Below, one piece after another: positions 15,940 to 25,447 of a stretch of 64,000 nucleotides of DNA. Positions within the stretch are counted from its first letter, which is position 1. The number at the start of each line of letters is the position of its first letter. The notes below the pieces were generated by a model. That model was not told where the DNA came from, made no database searches, and saw only the letters and a program-made list of their open reading frames with translations. Position numbers and translations under genes: made by a program. The DNA is taken from NCBI RefSeq assembly GCF_025961225.1, contig NZ_JAOQNG010000001.1, positions 1,153,001 to 1,217,000 of the forward strand, given 5' to 3'. Origin of the DNA: Azospirillum canadense. Its GTDB lineage: Bacteria > Pseudomonadota > Alphaproteobacteria > Azospirillales > Azospirillaceae.

Positions 15940-17955
15940 TTACAGGCGCGCCTTCGCGGCGGCGACCACAGCCTCGGCGGTAATGCCGAAGTGCTTGTAA
16001 AGCTCCTGATAGGGGGCCGACTCGCCGAAGCCGGTCATGCCGACGAAGGCGGTACCGGTGGCGCCCGGATATCCCAGCCAGCGGTCCCAGCCCTGGCGGA
16101 TGGCCGCCTCGACGGCGACGCGCACGCCGGTGCCCAGCACCGACGCCTTGTAGGCGTCGTCCTGCGCCTCGAACAGCTCGAAGCTCGGCAGCGATACGAC
16201 GGCGGTGCCGACGCCCTCGGCCTGGAGCGCCTTGCGGGCCTCCATGGCCAGCGACACCTCGGACCCGGTGGCGAGCAGCGTGACCTTGCGCTCACCCTCG
16301 GCCTCGGCCATCACATAGCCGCCTCGGGCGGAGCGGTTCTCCTCCGTGTGCTCGGTGCGCAGGGTCGGCACGTTCTGGCGGGTCAGCGCCAGGACCGACG
16401 GGCCGTTCACCCGCTCCAGCGCGATCTGCCAGCACTCCGCGGTTTCCACGGCGTCGGCCGGACGCAGGGTCAGCAGGTTCGGGATGGCGCGCAGCGCGGC
16501 CAGATGCTCGACCGGCTGGTGGGTCGGGCCGTCCTCGCCCAGGCCGATCGAGTCGTGGGTCATCACGAAGATCGAGCGCTGCTTCATCAGCGCGGCCAGG
16601 CGGATCGACGGGCGGCAGTAGTCGGCGAACTGCATGAAGGTGCCGCCGTAGGGAATGACGCCGCCGTGCAGCGCCATGCCGTTCATGGTGGCGGCCATGC
16701 CGTGCTCACGCACGCCGTAGCGGACGTAGCGGCCGTGGAAGTCGCCGCGTCCCTTCACGTCGGCCGTGTTCTTGGCCTTGGTGTTGTTGGACGGGGTCAG
16801 GTCGGCGGAGCCGCCGATCATCTCCGGCACGCCCGGGACCAGCACGTCGAGCGCGTTGCCCGACGCGACGCGGGTCGCCCAGCTCGGCTTGTCCTCGGAC
16901 ACCTTCTTCTTGAAGGCGGAGACCAGTTCGCCGAGGCCGGCCGGAACGCCGCGGCCGACCGCAGCCTCGAACGCCTTGCGGGCCGAGTCGTCGAGGCTGG
17001 CGAGGCGCTTCTCCCAGGCGGCGAAGGCGGTGTCGGCGCGGAACCCAGCGGCGCGCCAGGCGTCCAGCACGTCGGCCGGAACGACGAAGGGCTCGTGCGA
17101 CCAGCCGATGTTGGCGCGGGTCGCGGCCACCTCGTCGGTGCCCAGCGGCGCGCCGTGGGCGGCGTGGCTGTTGGCCTTGTTGGGGGAGCCCTTGCCGATT
17201 ACGGTGCGGCAGGCGATCAGCGTCGGCTTGTCGGTGCTGCGCCGCGCCTCCTCGATGGCCTTGGCGACCGCCTCCGGGTCATGGCCGTCGACCGACAGCG
17301 TGTTCCAGCCGTAGGAGCGGAAGCGGGCCGGCGTGTCGTCGGTGAAGCTGAGGTCAGTCGGGCCATCGATGGAGATGTGGTTGTCGTCCCACAGCACGAT
17401 CAGGCGGTTCAGCCCCAGATGGCCGGCCAGCGAGCAGGCCTCGTGGCTGACGCCCTCCATCAGGTCGCCGTCCGACGCGATCACGTAGGTGTAATGGTCG
17501 ACCAGATCGTCGCCGAAGCGGGCGTTGGTGATGCGCTCCGCCAGCGCGAAGCCGACGGCGGTGGACACGCCCTGGCCCAGCGGTCCGGTGGTCATCTCGA
17601 TGCCCAGCGTCGGGTCGACCTCCGGGTGGCCCGGCGTCAGGCTGCCGAGCTGGCGGAAGCGCTTCAGCTCGTCGATGGTCATCCGCTCATAGCCGGTCAG
17701 GTAGGCCAGCGAGTAGATGAGCATCGAGCCGTGGCCGGCCGACAGGATGAAGCGGTCGCGGTCGGCCCAGGTCGGCTGCTTCGGGTTGAACTTCAGGAAC
17801 CGGGTGAACAGGACCGTGGCGACGTCCGCCATGCCCATGGGCATGCCGGGGTGGCCGGACTTGGCGGCCTCGACCGCGTCCATGGCGAGCGCGCGGATGG
17901 CGTTGGCCATGGTCTGGACGGAAGCGGACGAGGAGACGGCGGGAGCAGCGGACAT
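15940..17955 (-). CDS. tkt: Transketolase
   Basis: 671 aa, full length. Thiamine-diphosphate enzyme that moves two-carbon units between sugar phosphates in the pentose phosphate pathway. N-terminal TPP-binding domain: [41 protein letters not shown], and the GDG...N motif [14 protein letters not shown] with [10 protein letters not shown]. Middle domain: [24 protein letters not shown] with the catalytic Glu in VREHGM. C-terminal domain: [12 protein letters not shown]. It precedes gap in the same direction. A divergent intergenic region of 283 bases separates it from the zapA group and must hold both promoters; no clear box was found. Confidence 0.97.
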   Translation of the reverse strand: MSAAPAVSSSASVQTMANAIRALAMDAVEAAKSGHPGMPMGMADVATVLFTRFLKFNPKQPTWADRDRFILSAGHGSMLIYSLAYLTGYERMTIDELKRFRQLGSLTPGHPEVDPTLGIEMTTGPLGQGVSTAVGFALAERITNARFGDDLVDHYTYVIASDGDLMEGVSHEACSLAGHLGLNRLIVLWDDNHISIDGPTDLSFTDDTPARFRSYGWNTLSVDGHDPEAVAKAIEEARRSTDKPTLIACRTVIGKGSPNKANSHAAHGAPLGTDEVAATRANIGWSHEPFVVPADVLDAWRAAGFRADTAFAAWEKRLASLDDSARKAFEAAVGRGVPAGLGELVSAFKKKVSEDKPSWATRVASGNALDVLVPGVPEMIGGSADLTPSNNTKAKNTADVKGRGDFHGRYVRYGVREHGMAATMNGMALHGGVIPYGGTFMQFADYCRPSIRLAALMKQRSIFVMTHDSIGLGEDGPTHQPVEHLAALRAIPNLLTLRPADAVETAECWQIALERVNGPSVLALTRQNVPTLRTEHTEENRSARGGYVMAEAEGERKVTLLATGSEVSLAMEARKALQAEGVGTAVVSLPSFELFEAQDDAYKASVLGTGVRVAVEAAIRQGWDRWLGYPGATGTAFVGMTGFGESAPYQELYKHFGITAEAVVAAAKARL

Positions 17956-18238
17956 CGGGCAATGTTCCTGAAGACGGGCGCGCGAGCCAGTGGGATTGAC
18001 GCAAGCGGGGTGGAAGCAACACCGATCGGGCGGGAAACCAGGGTTTCCCGCAGAACGCGCGCACCATGCAGAAGCCTTCCGCCGAGGTCAACATGGGAAT
18101 GGGGATGGCACATTGCCGTAGGGCGCATTTCAGGTTGACGGCGCGGTGCAAGCGGCCCAACTGTAATGCACAAGATTTTATGCATGTGCGAAGCAATCGA
18201 CCGCCTGCCCATCGGACTTTCGCCAAGGTTTTCAGCCC

Positions 18239-18463
18239 ATGGATTCTCTGAAAGACGCGCTCGCCCGATTGTCCAAGGCAGTCGACCGGCTGGAGCACGC
18301 CGCGGCCGCCCGGGAGGAGCGGGTGGTCCGGCACGAGCAGGACATGGCCGAGGCCCTGCGCGAGGCGCGCACCGAGCAGGCGCGCGCCCAGGAAACGGCG
18401 GACAGCGTGTCGAAACGGCTGGAGGCGGCCATCGGCCGGCTCGAAGCGGTGCTGGAGAACTGA
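18239..18463 (+). CDS. DUF4164-type small coiled-coil protein next to zapA
   Basis: 74 aa, almost entirely one amphipathic coiled coil (LKDALARLSKAVDRLEHAAAAREERVV through RLEAAIGRLEAVLEN). Small coiled-coil proteins of this kind sit directly upstream of zapA in alphaproteobacteria and are thought to work with ZapA at the division septum, partly taking the place of ZapB. The gene ends five bases before the zapA ATG, so the two are co-translated. Function is inferred from context and architecture. Confidence 0.75.
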   Translation: MDSLKDALARLSKAVDRLEHAAAAREERVVRHEQDMAEALREARTEQARAQETADSVSKRLEAAIGRLEAVLEN

Positions 18464-18467
18464 TTCC

Positions 18468-18782
18468 ATGGCCCAGGTCGATATCGAGGTGAACGGTCGC
18501 GCCTACCGCGTCTTCTGCGAGGACGGGCAGGAGGCGCGCCTGCGCGAGCTGGCCGCCTATGTGGACATGCGGCTGAAGCAGGTGACCGGCGGCGGCAAGT
18601 CGGGGTCGGAGGCGCAGATGCTGGCGCTGACCGCCATCGTGATGGCCGACGAGATGCAGGACCTCATGGCCGGGCGCGGCATCGCTCCGGTCACGTCCGT
18701 GGACGAGGCGGAGGTGGCTGCCGCCGTCGATCATGTCGCCCAACGCATTGAAGAGGTTGCCGCGCGGCTCGAACGCGCCTAA
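18468..18782 (+). CDS. zapA: Cell division protein ZapA
   Basis: 104 aa, normal length. The N-terminal globular part, MAQVDIEVNGRAYRVFCEDGQE then ARLRELAAYVDMRLKQV, matches the ZapA fold. The C-terminal half is a helix that would form the antiparallel coiled coil of the tetramer (AVDHVAQRIEEVAARLERA). ZapA binds FtsZ and bundles protofilaments at the Z-ring. It is followed immediately by the 6S RNA gene and then the cyclo-ligase, a gene order widely conserved in proteobacteria. Confidence 0.92.
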   Translation: MAQVDIEVNGRAYRVFCEDGQEARLRELAAYVDMRLKQVTGGGKSGSEAQMLALTAIVMADEMQDLMAGRGIAPVTSVDEAEVAAAVDHVAQRIEEVAARLERA

Positions 18783-18791
18783 GTTAGTGCA

Positions 18792-18957
18792 CGGAAGGTC
18801 GCTGCCTGGTTCGTCAGGTCGCAATAATCCCCAGGGCCGATAATCTTAGACTCTCGGGAGCTGTCCCTGTCCGGACCCTGGTCCGGGTACACGGCGCCCA
18901 CCTGCTCTGCAGGTCATGGAGGATAAGCAATGCCAACGGCCGAGGCGGCACCTTCCG
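18792..18957 (+). ncRNA. ssrS: 6S RNA
   Basis: The segment between zapA and the cyclo-ligase has the 6S layout. The outer stem CGGAAGGT at 18792-18799 pairs exactly with 18950-18957, followed by further pairs (GCTGCC with GGCGGC). Internal hairpins flank a long, mostly unpaired centre, with the paired element GGACCCTGGTCC at the apex. Length is about 166 nt, close to alphaproteobacterial 6S RNAs. 6S RNA mimics an open promoter and binds the housekeeping RNA polymerase holoenzyme in stationary phase. Position between zapA and ygfA/fau is the classic one. Exact ends are inferred from the stem. Confidence 0.85.
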
Positions 18958-18989
18958 CCTTCCCATTCCCCACCGCATCTCCGGCGACG

Positions 18990-19571
18990 ATGACCGACCC
19001 GCGCGCGATCAAGGACGCCGCCCGACTCCAGGCGCGCGCCGTGCGCGACGCCATCGTCGACGACGCTCTGCGTCAATCGGCCGCAGCCGTTATCCGGGAC
19101 CGCGTGCTGGCCGACGTTGAACTCCCCGACGGTCCGGTGGCCGGTTATTGGCCATTGGGGTCGGAACTCGACGTTCGCCCCGTTCTCATCCATCTTCATA
19201 GTCTCGGCCGCTCGGTGGCGCTGCCCGTGTCGGGGCCGCGCGGGCAGGCGCTGACTTTCCGCGACTGGGATCCGGCGCTGCCGCTGGCCGCCGGGCGCTA
19301 CGGAATTCACGAGCCCGGCGCCGATCGGCCGGAGGTTGCGCCGGCGGTGCTGCTGGTGCCGATGCTGGCCTTCGACCGCACCGGGCACCGGCTCGGCTAC
19401 GGGGCCGGCTACTACGACCGGACACTGGACGCCCTGCGGGCGGTCCGCCCGGTGCTGGCGGTTGGCGTCGCCTTCGCCGCGCAGGAGGTGGAGGCGGTGC
19501 CCTGCGCCGACCACGACGAGCGGCTGGATTGGATTGTCACGGAGCGTGAGTCGCTCTGCATTTCGCACTGA
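18990..19571 (+). CDS. fau: 5-formyltetrahydrofolate cyclo-ligase
   Basis: 193 aa from the ATG at 18990. The frame is open to an ATG at 18930, but that start lies inside the 3' half of the 6S RNA and would add unlike sequence. The enzyme converts 5-formyl-THF to 5,10-methenyl-THF with ATP. Motifs: AARLQARAVRDAI at the N-terminus (Arg/Lys phosphate contact region), PVAGYWPLGSELDVRP, and the ATP/metal loop LAFDRTGHRLGYGAGYYDRTL (GxGxGYYDR). Its pairing with 6S RNA is conserved and it is often processed from the same transcript. Confidence 0.92.
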   Translation: MTDPRAIKDAARLQARAVRDAIVDDALRQSAAAVIRDRVLADVELPDGPVAGYWPLGSELDVRPVLIHLHSLGRSVALPVSGPRGQALTFRDWDPALPLAAGRYGIHEPGADRPEVAPAVLLVPMLAFDRTGHRLGYGAGYYDRTLDALRAVRPVLAVGVAFAAQEVEAVPCADHDERLDWIVTERESLCISH

Positions 19572-19582
19572 AGGTTTGGACG

Positions 19583-20404
19583 ATGCGGCTTTTGTTTCTG
19601 GGTGACGTGGTGGGGCGGTCGGGACGCGACGCGGTGATCGCGCACATGCCGGCGCTGCGGGAGCGTCTGGACCCCGACCTGACCGTGGTCAACGGCGAGA
19701 ACGCCGCCGGCGGCTTCGGCATCACCGTCAAGATCGCCCAGGACTTCTTCGAGGCCGGCGTGGACGTGGTGACGCTGGGCAACCACAGCTGGGACCAGAA
19801 GGAACTGGTGGCGGCCATCGACCAGCATCCGCGCATCGTCCGCCCGCTGAACTACCCGGAAGGCACGCCGGGCCGCGGCTTCGTGCTGCTGCAGGCGCGC
19901 GGCGGGCGCAAGGTGCTGGTGATGAACGTCATGCTGCGCCTGTTCATGGATGCGCTCGACGACCCCTTCGCCGCGGTCGACCGGGTGCTGCGTGCCCACC
20001 GGCTGGGGGCGGGCGGGGTGGACGCCATCCTCGTGGACATGCACGGCGAGGCGACCAGCGAGAAGATGATCATGGGCCATTTCTGCGACGGCCGCGCCTC
20101 GCTGGTGGTCGGCACCCACAGCCACGTGCCCACGGCCGACCACATGATCCTGCGCGGCGGCACCGCTTACCAGAGCGACGCCGGCATGTGCGGCGACTAC
20201 GACAGCGCCATCGGCATGAAGAAGGAAGTCGCCATGGCGAAGCTGATCCGCAAGCTTCCCACCGAGCGGCTGAGCCCCGCGGAAGGGGAAGCGACCGTCT
20301 GCGGCTGCTACGTCGAAACCGACGACCGCACGGGCCTCGCTATCCGCATGGAGCCGTTGCGGCTCGGCGGCCGCCTGAGCCAATCCATGCCGACGCGGAG
20401 CTGA
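19583..20404 (+). CDS. YmdB-like metallophosphoesterase (TIGR00282 family)
   Basis: 273 aa. Two-metal phosphoesterase with MRLLFLGDVVGRSGRDAV, VNGENAAGGFGIT, LGNHSWDQKE and GTHSHVPTADH, the Asp, Glu/Asn, GNH and GHxH-type metal ligands in order. Characterised relatives (Bacillus YmdB, Deinococcus DR1281) hydrolyse 2',3'-cyclic nucleotides or cAMP and affect biofilm and RNA turnover. Starts 11 bases after the cyclo-ligase stop and is probably on the same transcript. Not homologous to E. coli YmdB. Confidence 0.87.
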   Translation: MRLLFLGDVVGRSGRDAVIAHMPALRERLDPDLTVVNGENAAGGFGITVKIAQDFFEAGVDVVTLGNHSWDQKELVAAIDQHPRIVRPLNYPEGTPGRGFVLLQARGGRKVLVMNVMLRLFMDALDDPFAAVDRVLRAHRLGAGGVDAILVDMHGEATSEKMIMGHFCDGRASLVVGTHSHVPTADHMILRGGTAYQSDAGMCGDYDSAIGMKKEVAMAKLIRKLPTERLSPAEGEATVCGCYVETDDRTGLAIRMEPLRLGGRLSQSMPTRS

Positions 20405-20650
20405 CCGCGGGCGCCGCGGGGCGGCTTCGTCCCCAGGCCCCGTGTCTGCGGCGCAACGGTGGGGCGAGTGCCTTGGGAACGCCGGAGAGGTGCCCCAATC
20501 TCGCCATATTGACTTTCTAAATGGGTAAGTGTCGTCTCCGCCGCTCAACGCGTGCGGTGGCGCACAAGAACTGGTACATGTGTCCCACCGCTTTCCAAGC
20601 TGTTTCACTAGACCTTGTATCTTTGATTCCATCTGGGGCTCGTTCGACGC

Positions 20651-21403
20651 ATGGCCGGTCATAGCCAATTCAAGAACATCATGCACCGCAAGGGCGCGCA
20701 GGACGCCAAGCGGTCGAAGATCTTCAACAAGCTCGCCCGCGAGATCACCGTGGCGGCCAAGGGCGGGCTGCCCGACCCGGCGGCCAACCCGCGCCTGCGC
20801 GCGGCCATCCTCGCGGCCCGCACCCAGAACATGCCGCGCGACCGCATCGACCGCGCGATCAAGCAGGGCACGCCGGGCGGCGGCGACGATACCAACTACG
20901 ACGAAGTTCGCTACGAGGGCTACGGCCCCGGCGGCGTCGCGCTGATTGTCGAGGCGCTGACCGACAACCGCAACCGCACCGCCTCGGAAGTGCGCTCCGC
21001 CTTCACGAAGTACGGCGGCTCGCTGGGTGAGACGAACTCGGTCAGCTTCATGTTCAGCCGCGTCGGCGCGATCTACTACCCGGCGTCGGCCGCGGCGGCG
21101 GATGCCGTGTTCGAGGAGGCGCTGGAGGCCGGTGCGGAGGACGTGGCGTCCGACGAGAACGGCCACGAGGTCACCACCACGGTGGAGAACTTCGCCGCCG
21201 TGCGCGACGCGCTGGAGGCCAAGTTCGGCGGCGCGGAGAGCGCGCGCCTGACCTGGAAGCCGCTGAACACCGTCGCCCCGTCGGAAGACGCCGCCGCCAG
21301 CCTGCTGAAGCTGCTGGACGTGCTGGAGGACAACGACGACGTCCAGACCGTCGAAGGCAACTTCGACATCTCCGACGAGCTGATGCAGAAGCTGACGGCC
21401 TGA
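20651..21403 (+). CDS. yebC: YebC/PmpR/TACO1 family protein
   Basis: 250 aa, the family length. Begins with the hallmark [25 protein letters not shown], followed by [27 protein letters not shown] and the acidic middle [27 protein letters not shown]. The family was named as DNA-binding regulators (PmpR). Recent work on TACO1 and YebC shows ribosome binding and relief of stalling at polyproline and similar motifs, a role parallel to EF-P. It sits just upstream of ruvC as in many bacteria. The 246 bases upstream hold no gene and must include its promoter. Confidence 0.95.
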   Translation: MAGHSQFKNIMHRKGAQDAKRSKIFNKLAREITVAAKGGLPDPAANPRLRAAILAARTQNMPRDRIDRAIKQGTPGGGDDTNYDEVRYEGYGPGGVALIVEALTDNRNRTASEVRSAFTKYGGSLGETNSVSFMFSRVGAIYYPASAAAADAVFEEALEAGAEDVASDENGHEVTTTVENFAAVRDALEAKFGGAESARLTWKPLNTVAPSEDAAASLLKLLDVLEDNDDVQTVEGNFDISDELMQKLTA

Positions 21404-21434
21404 TCGCCGGCTCGAAGAAGCGGAGGACTGTGGA

Positions 21435-22520
21435 GTGCTCGGCCAGGCCGGACGGACCGGGGCGGTTCAACAGCCGCCCGTACGCCTCTTGGGGCTGGAC
21501 CCCGGCCTGCGGCACACCGGCTGGGGCGTCATCGACGTGGCCGGCAACCGCCTGACGCATGTCGCCGACGGTGCGGTCCATTCCGAGGACGGCCGCCCGC
21601 TGGCCGAGCGCCTGTGCCAACTCCACGACGCCCTGACCCAGGTGCTGGAGCGCTACCGCCCCGATGAGGCGGCGGTGGAGGAGACCTTCGTGAACAACAA
21701 CGCGGTTTCCACGCTGAAGCTGGGGCAGGCGAGGGCCGTGGCGCTGCTGGTGCCGGCCCAGGCCGGGCTGTCGGTCGCCGAATACGCCAACAACATGGTG
21801 AAGAAGGCCGTGGTCGGGCAGGGCCGCGCCGACAAGACGCAGGTCCAGGCCATGGTGCGCCTGCTCCTTCCCGGCTGCGCCATCACCACGCCAGACGCCG
21901 CGGACGCGCTGGCCGTGGCGATCTGCCACGCGCATCATCGCGCCAGCTGGCAGATGTGGAAAAAGGGCTCCGGGGTTCAGTCCCTCTCCCCTCTGGGGAG
22001 AGGGTGGCCCGAAGGGCCGGGTGAGGGGGTCCGGCACAGCACGGCGTCCGGCATTCGCGGGACCCCCTCACCCCAACCCTCTCCCCAGAGGGGAGAGGGA
22101 GTGATTCCGCCGGTCGCAAAGGACAAGCCGACACCGCTTCAGACCAACCGGGCTGTCCAACTTCGCCGTGACTCCACCGAGGTGGAGAAGATCATCTGGC
22201 AGAAGCTGCGCAACGCGCAGATGGGCGCAAAATTCCGCCGTCAGGAGCCCATCGTTGGCTTCATCGTGGATTTCGTCGCCCATGACCATCGCTTGGTGAT
22301 CGAACTGGACGGTGGGCAGCACGCCGACCAAGCGCAGTATGACGAGCGCCGCACGCGCATGCTCGAACAGGCTGGATTCCGTGTGCTGCGTTTTTGGAAC
22401 AACGACGTGAACGACAATCTGGAGGGCGTCTTGGAGACCATCCGCACGGCGCTTTCCACAACCGCCGTCCGGCGCCGCGACCCTCTTCAGCCACAGAGGG
22501 ATAAGGAGAATTCCCCATGA
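21435..22520 (+). CDS. ruvC: RuvC Holliday-junction resolvase fused in frame to a DUF559 nuclease domain
   Basis: 361 aa, about twice normal RuvC. Residues 16-172 are a complete RuvC with all catalytic acids: Asp22 ([12 protein letters not shown]), Glu82 ([10 protein letters not shown]), Asp154 and Asp157 ([10 protein letters not shown]). Residues ~183-222 are translated palindromic repeat ([11 protein letters not shown] ... [14 protein letters not shown]). Residues ~235-340 are a DUF559 (Vsr/PD-(D/E)XK-like) domain with [16 protein letters not shown] (Asp279) and [11 protein letters not shown] (Glu290, Asp292), intact in motif. The TGA overlaps the ruvA ATG, so the long frame is positioned as the ruvA-coupled partner. 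The fusion may be one protein, or a repeat-borne nuclease gene dropped in after ruvC lost its stop. A sequencing frameshift cannot be excluded. Confidence 0.88.
   Translation: MLGQAGRTGAVQQPPVRLLGLDPGLRHTGWGVIDVAGNRLTHVADGAVHSEDGRPLAERLCQLHDALTQVLERYRPDEAAVEETFVNNNAVSTLKLGQARAVALLVPAQAGLSVAEYANNMVKKAVVGQGRADKTQVQAMVRLLLPGCAITTPDAADALAVAICHAHHRASWQMWKKGSGVQSLSPLGRGWPEGPGEGVRHSTASGIRGTPSPQPSPQRGEGVIPPVAKDKPTPLQTNRAVQLRRDSTEVEKIIWQKLRNAQMGAKFRRQEPIVGFIVDFVAHDHRLVIELDGGQHADQAQYDERRTRMLEQAGFRVLRFWNNDVNDNLEGVLETIRTALSTTAVRRRDPLQPQRDKENSP
21981..22101. repeat. Palindromic repeat inserted inside ruvC coding sequence
   Basis: A 23-base palindrome (21982-22004) and its exact reverse complement (22077-22099) bracket about 70 bases that also contain the complementary pieces gtgagggggtcc and ggaccccctcac. 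The whole 121-base unit can fold into one long interrupted stem or several hairpins. It stays in the ruvC frame with no stop and separates the RuvC and DUF559 domains. The ends belong to the same family as the intergenic copies at 1799, 1917 and 48153. Confidence 0.85.
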
Positions 22521-23149
22521 TCGCCAAGCTCACCGGCGTTGTGGATTCGGTCGGGACCGACTGGGTGGTCGTGGACGTCAACGGGGTCGGCTATCAGGCG
22601 GCCTGCTCCAACCGCACGCTGTCGCGCATGGCGGTGGGGGAGCGGGTGGCGCTGGTGGTGGAGACCTTCATCCGCGAGGACCGCATCACCCTGTACGGCT
22701 TCGGCGACGCTGCGGAGCGCGACTGGTTCCGCATGCTGACCACCATCCAGGGCGTCGGCTCGCGCCTTGCCCTGTCGATCCTCGGCGTGCTGGACCCGGA
22801 CCAGCTGACCCGCTCCATCGCCGCGCAGGACAAGACGGCGCTGACCCGCGCCGATGGTGTGGGGCCGAAGGTCGCCGCGCGCATCATCAACGAGCTGAAG
22901 GACAAGGTCGGCAACCTCGCCCTCGGCGCCACGGCCACGGTCACCCCCGCGGGCGGCAAGGCGGCGCCGACGGGCGGAGCGGTCACCCAGGACAACGCGA
23001 TCATGGCGGACGCCGTCTCGGCCCTCGTCAACCTCGGCTACGGCCGGTCGGAAGCCTTCGGCGCCGTCGTGGCGGCCGGGCGGAAGCTGGGCGACGCGGC
23101 CAACGTGTCGGAGCTGATCCGCCATGGCCTTAAGGAACTGAGCCAATGA
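22517..23149 (+). CDS. ruvA: Holliday junction branch migration protein RuvA
   Basis: 210 aa. Tetrameric junction-binding subunit that loads RuvB. Domain I is an OB fold ([31 protein letters not shown]). Domain II has two helix-hairpin-helix motifs ([19 protein letters not shown] and [22 protein letters not shown]). Domain III (from about residue 160) is the RuvB-binding three-helix bundle, [19 protein letters not shown]. Overlaps ruvC by ATGA at its start and ruvB by ATGA at its end. Confidence 0.97.
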   Translation: MIAKLTGVVDSVGTDWVVVDVNGVGYQAACSNRTLSRMAVGERVALVVETFIREDRITLYGFGDAAERDWFRMLTTIQGVGSRLALSILGVLDPDQLTRSIAAQDKTALTRADGVGPKVAARIINELKDKVGNLALGATATVTPAGGKAAPTGGAVTQDNAIMADAVSALVNLGYGRSEAFGAVVAAGRKLGDAANVSELIRHGLKELSQ

Positions 23150-24252
23150 CGGCTGATCAAGACGGGCAGAGCCCGGAGCGGCTGGTGCAGCCGGGGCCGG
23201 GCGCCGGCGATTCCACCGAATCCTCGATCCGCCCGCTGTCGCTCGCCGAGTTCATCGGGCAGCGGCAGGCGCGCGAGAACCTGTCGATCTTCATCCAGGC
23301 CGCGCGCTCGCGCGGGGAGGCGTTGGACCATGTCCTGCTGTTCGGCCCGCCGGGGCTCGGCAAGACCACGCTGGCCCAGATCGTCTCGCGCGAGCTTGGG
23401 GTCGGCTTCCGCGCCACCTCCGGCCCGGTCATCGCGCGGGCGGGCGACCTCGCCGCGCTGCTGACGAACCTCCAGCCGCACGACGTCCTGTTCATCGACG
23501 AGATTCACCGCCTCAATCCCGCCGTGGAAGAGGTGCTTTATCCGGCGATGGAGGATTTCCAGCTCGACCTCATCATCGGCGAGGGGCCGTCGGCGCGGTC
23601 CATCCGCATCGACCTGCCGCCCTTCACGCTGGTCGGCGCCACGACGCGCTCCGGCCTGATCACGCGCCCCCTGCGCGAGCGCTTCGGCATTCCCGTGCGC
23701 CTGCAATTCTACGAGCCGGACGAGTTGGAGCTGATCGTCCGCCGCGCCGCGGGCGTGCTCGGCATGGCCATAACGCCGGAGGGTGCGCGGGAGATCGCCA
23801 ACCGCTCCCGCGGGACGCCGCGCGTGTCCGGCCGGCTGCTGCGCCGCGTGCGCGATTTCGCCGCCGTGGCCGGCGTGCCGGAGGTGGACGCGCGCATCGC
23901 CGACGCCGCCCTGACGCGGCTGGAGGTCGACCGTCTCGGCCTCGACAGCATGGACCGGCGCTACCTCGGCATCATCGCCGGCAACTACAACGGCGGCCCG
24001 GTGGGCGTGGAAACACTGGGCGCCGCGCTCGGCGAGCAGCGCGACGTGCTGGAGGAGGTGGTGGAGCCCTACTTGATCCAGCAGGGTTTCCTGCAGCGCA
24101 CGCCGCGCGGCCGCATGCTGACCGACCAGGGCTTCCGCTACCTGGGGCTCAACCCGCCGTCCGCGCCGACGCGGCAGTTCGACCTGCTCGACCGCCTGTC
24201 TGGTTCCGGGGGCGGCTCTGGGGCCGATCCGGAGGACGGCGATGATGCCTGA
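23146..24252 (+). CDS. ruvB: Holliday junction branch migration ATPase RuvB
   Basis: 368 aa AAA+ motor. Walker [16 protein letters not shown], Walker [13 protein letters not shown], sensor 1 [20 protein letters not shown] (arginine finger region) and a C-terminal winged helix with [18 protein letters not shown]. The N-terminus has the usual [12 protein letters not shown] entry. With RuvA it drives branch migration, then RuvC cuts. The last 11 bases overlap ybgC, linking the ruv genes to the tol-pal transcript. Confidence 0.97.
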   Translation: MTADQDGQSPERLVQPGPGAGDSTESSIRPLSLAEFIGQRQARENLSIFIQAARSRGEALDHVLLFGPPGLGKTTLAQIVSRELGVGFRATSGPVIARAGDLAALLTNLQPHDVLFIDEIHRLNPAVEEVLYPAMEDFQLDLIIGEGPSARSIRIDLPPFTLVGATTRSGLITRPLRERFGIPVRLQFYEPDELELIVRRAAGVLGMAITPEGAREIANRSRGTPRVSGRLLRRVRDFAAVAGVPEVDARIADAALTRLEVDRLGLDSMDRRYLGIIAGNYNGGPVGVETLGAALGEQRDVLEEVVEPYLIQQGFLQRTPRGRMLTDQGFRYLGLNPPSAPTRQFDLLDRLSGSGGGSGADPEDGDDA

Positions 24253-24718
24253 CTCTCAAAACGCGGAGTCCGCAAATCTGTCGGGCTGGTTTGACGAGAA
24301 CGCGCAGCACCGCCTTCCCCTGCGGGTCTACTACGAAGACACGGACGCCGGCGGGCTGGTGTATCACGCCAACTACCTCCGCTTCTTCGAGCGGGCGCGG
24401 ACCGAGATGCTGCGCCTGACGGGTTTTACCAACGCCGGTCTGACCGACAGCGACGGTGTGTCATTTGCGGTACGACGGGTGGAGATCGATTTTGTCGCTC
24501 CCGCCAAGCTCGAGGATACGCTTGAAGTGGTGACGCGAATCACCGATACCGGCGGGGCTTCCTTCGCAGTTGCACAAATCGCCCGCCGCGACGGCCGCGA
24601 CCTCGCGCGGTCGCAGGTGCAATTGGCGACGATCAACCGGGCCGGACGACCCGCGCGCCTTCCGGCGCCGGTCCGCGAGGCGCTCATTAATTTGTGCACA
24701 AGGCAGAAGCGAGACTGA
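24242..24718 (+). CDS. ybgC: Tol-Pal system-associated acyl-CoA thioesterase YbgC
   Basis: 158 aa hot-dog fold. The active-site motif [26 protein letters not shown] contains the conserved Asp and the helix start (YxDTDxxGxVYHANY). The family hydrolyses acyl-CoA or acyl-ACP thioesters and is nearly always the first gene of tol-pal. It may feed phospholipid metabolism to the envelope machinery. Starts inside the ruvB end and is followed five bases later by tolQ. Confidence 0.94.
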   Translation: MMPDSQNAESANLSGWFDENAQHRLPLRVYYEDTDAGGLVYHANYLRFFERARTEMLRLTGFTNAGLTDSDGVSFAVRRVEIDFVAPAKLEDTLEVVTRITDTGGASFAVAQIARRDGRDLARSQVQLATINRAGRPARLPAPVREALINLCTRQKRD

Positions 24719-24723
24719 CAGCG

Positions 24724-25446
24724 ATGGATCTTAACTCCGCCCAGGTGGTCGGGGCCGCGGCGAAGGCCCATGACATCACGATGTGGGGCCTGTTCTGGCA
24801 GGCCGACCTGATCGTCAAGTGCGTGATGCTCATGCTGTTGGTCGCCTCGGTGTGGTGCTGGGCCATCATCATCGAGAAGCTGATGCGCATCCGCCGGCTG
24901 AACGCCCAGGCGGACGCCTTCGAGGAGAGCTTCTGGTCCGGCGGCTCGCTGGACGCGCTGTACGACCGCATCGGCCAGGCGCCGTCCGACCCGATGTCGG
25001 CGACCTTCGCCGCGGGCATGCGCGAATGGCGCCACGCCGCCGACCGCGGTATCGGCAGCATGAAGGGCTCGCTCCAGCAGCGGGTCGAGCGCGTGATGTC
25101 GGTGACCATCGGCCGCGAGATGATGCGCGCCGAACGCTACATGACCTTCCTCGCCTCGGTCGGCTCCACGGCCCCCTTCATCGGCCTGTTCGGCACGGTG
25201 TGGGGCATCATGAACTCCTTCACCTCGATCGCCTCGTCGGGCAACACCAGCCTCGCCGTCGTGGCGCCGGGCATCGCGGAGGCGCTGTTTGCCACCGCCA
25301 TGGGCCTGCTGGCCGCCATCCCCGCCGTCATCTCCTACAACAAGTTCAGCACCGACCTCGGCCGCTACGCCGACCGGCTGGAGACCTTCTCGGGCGAGTT
25401 CTCGGCGATCCTGTCGCGGCACCTCGAGGAGCGGGGGGCCGCCTGA
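24724..25446 (+). CDS. tolQ: Tol-Pal system inner membrane channel protein TolQ
   Basis: 240 aa from the ATG at 24724 (MDLNSAQVVGAAAKA). Three membrane helices: DLIVKCVMLMLLVASVWCWAIIIEK, then FIGLFGTVWGIMNSF and LFATAMGLLAAIPAVISYNKF. With TolR it forms the proton channel that powers TolA during cell division. The helix-2 motif and the AExLFAT(A)xGLxxAIPAV signature identify TolQ rather than ExbB. Confidence 0.96.
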   Translation: MDLNSAQVVGAAAKAHDITMWGLFWQADLIVKCVMLMLLVASVWCWAIIIEKLMRIRRLNAQADAFEESFWSGGSLDALYDRIGQAPSDPMSATFAAGMREWRHAADRGIGSMKGSLQQRVERVMSVTIGREMMRAERYMTFLASVGSTAPFIGLFGTVWGIMNSFTSIASSGNTSLAVVAPGIAEALFATAMGLLAAIPAVISYNKFSTDLGRYADRLETFSGEFSAILSRHLEERGAA

Positions 25447-25447
25447 G

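Noticed and set aside
15991..18138. Plus-strand open frame of 715 codons opposite transketolase
   Set aside because: Shadow of tkt. The low-complexity Gly/Arg/Ala/Val composition shows no fold, and the tkt frame carries all transketolase motifs.
18930..18989. N-terminal extension of the cyclo-ligase from an ATG at 18930
   Set aside because: It lies inside the 6S RNA outer stem, lacks a good ribosome site, and reads as low-complexity Ala/Pro/Ser unlike the family.
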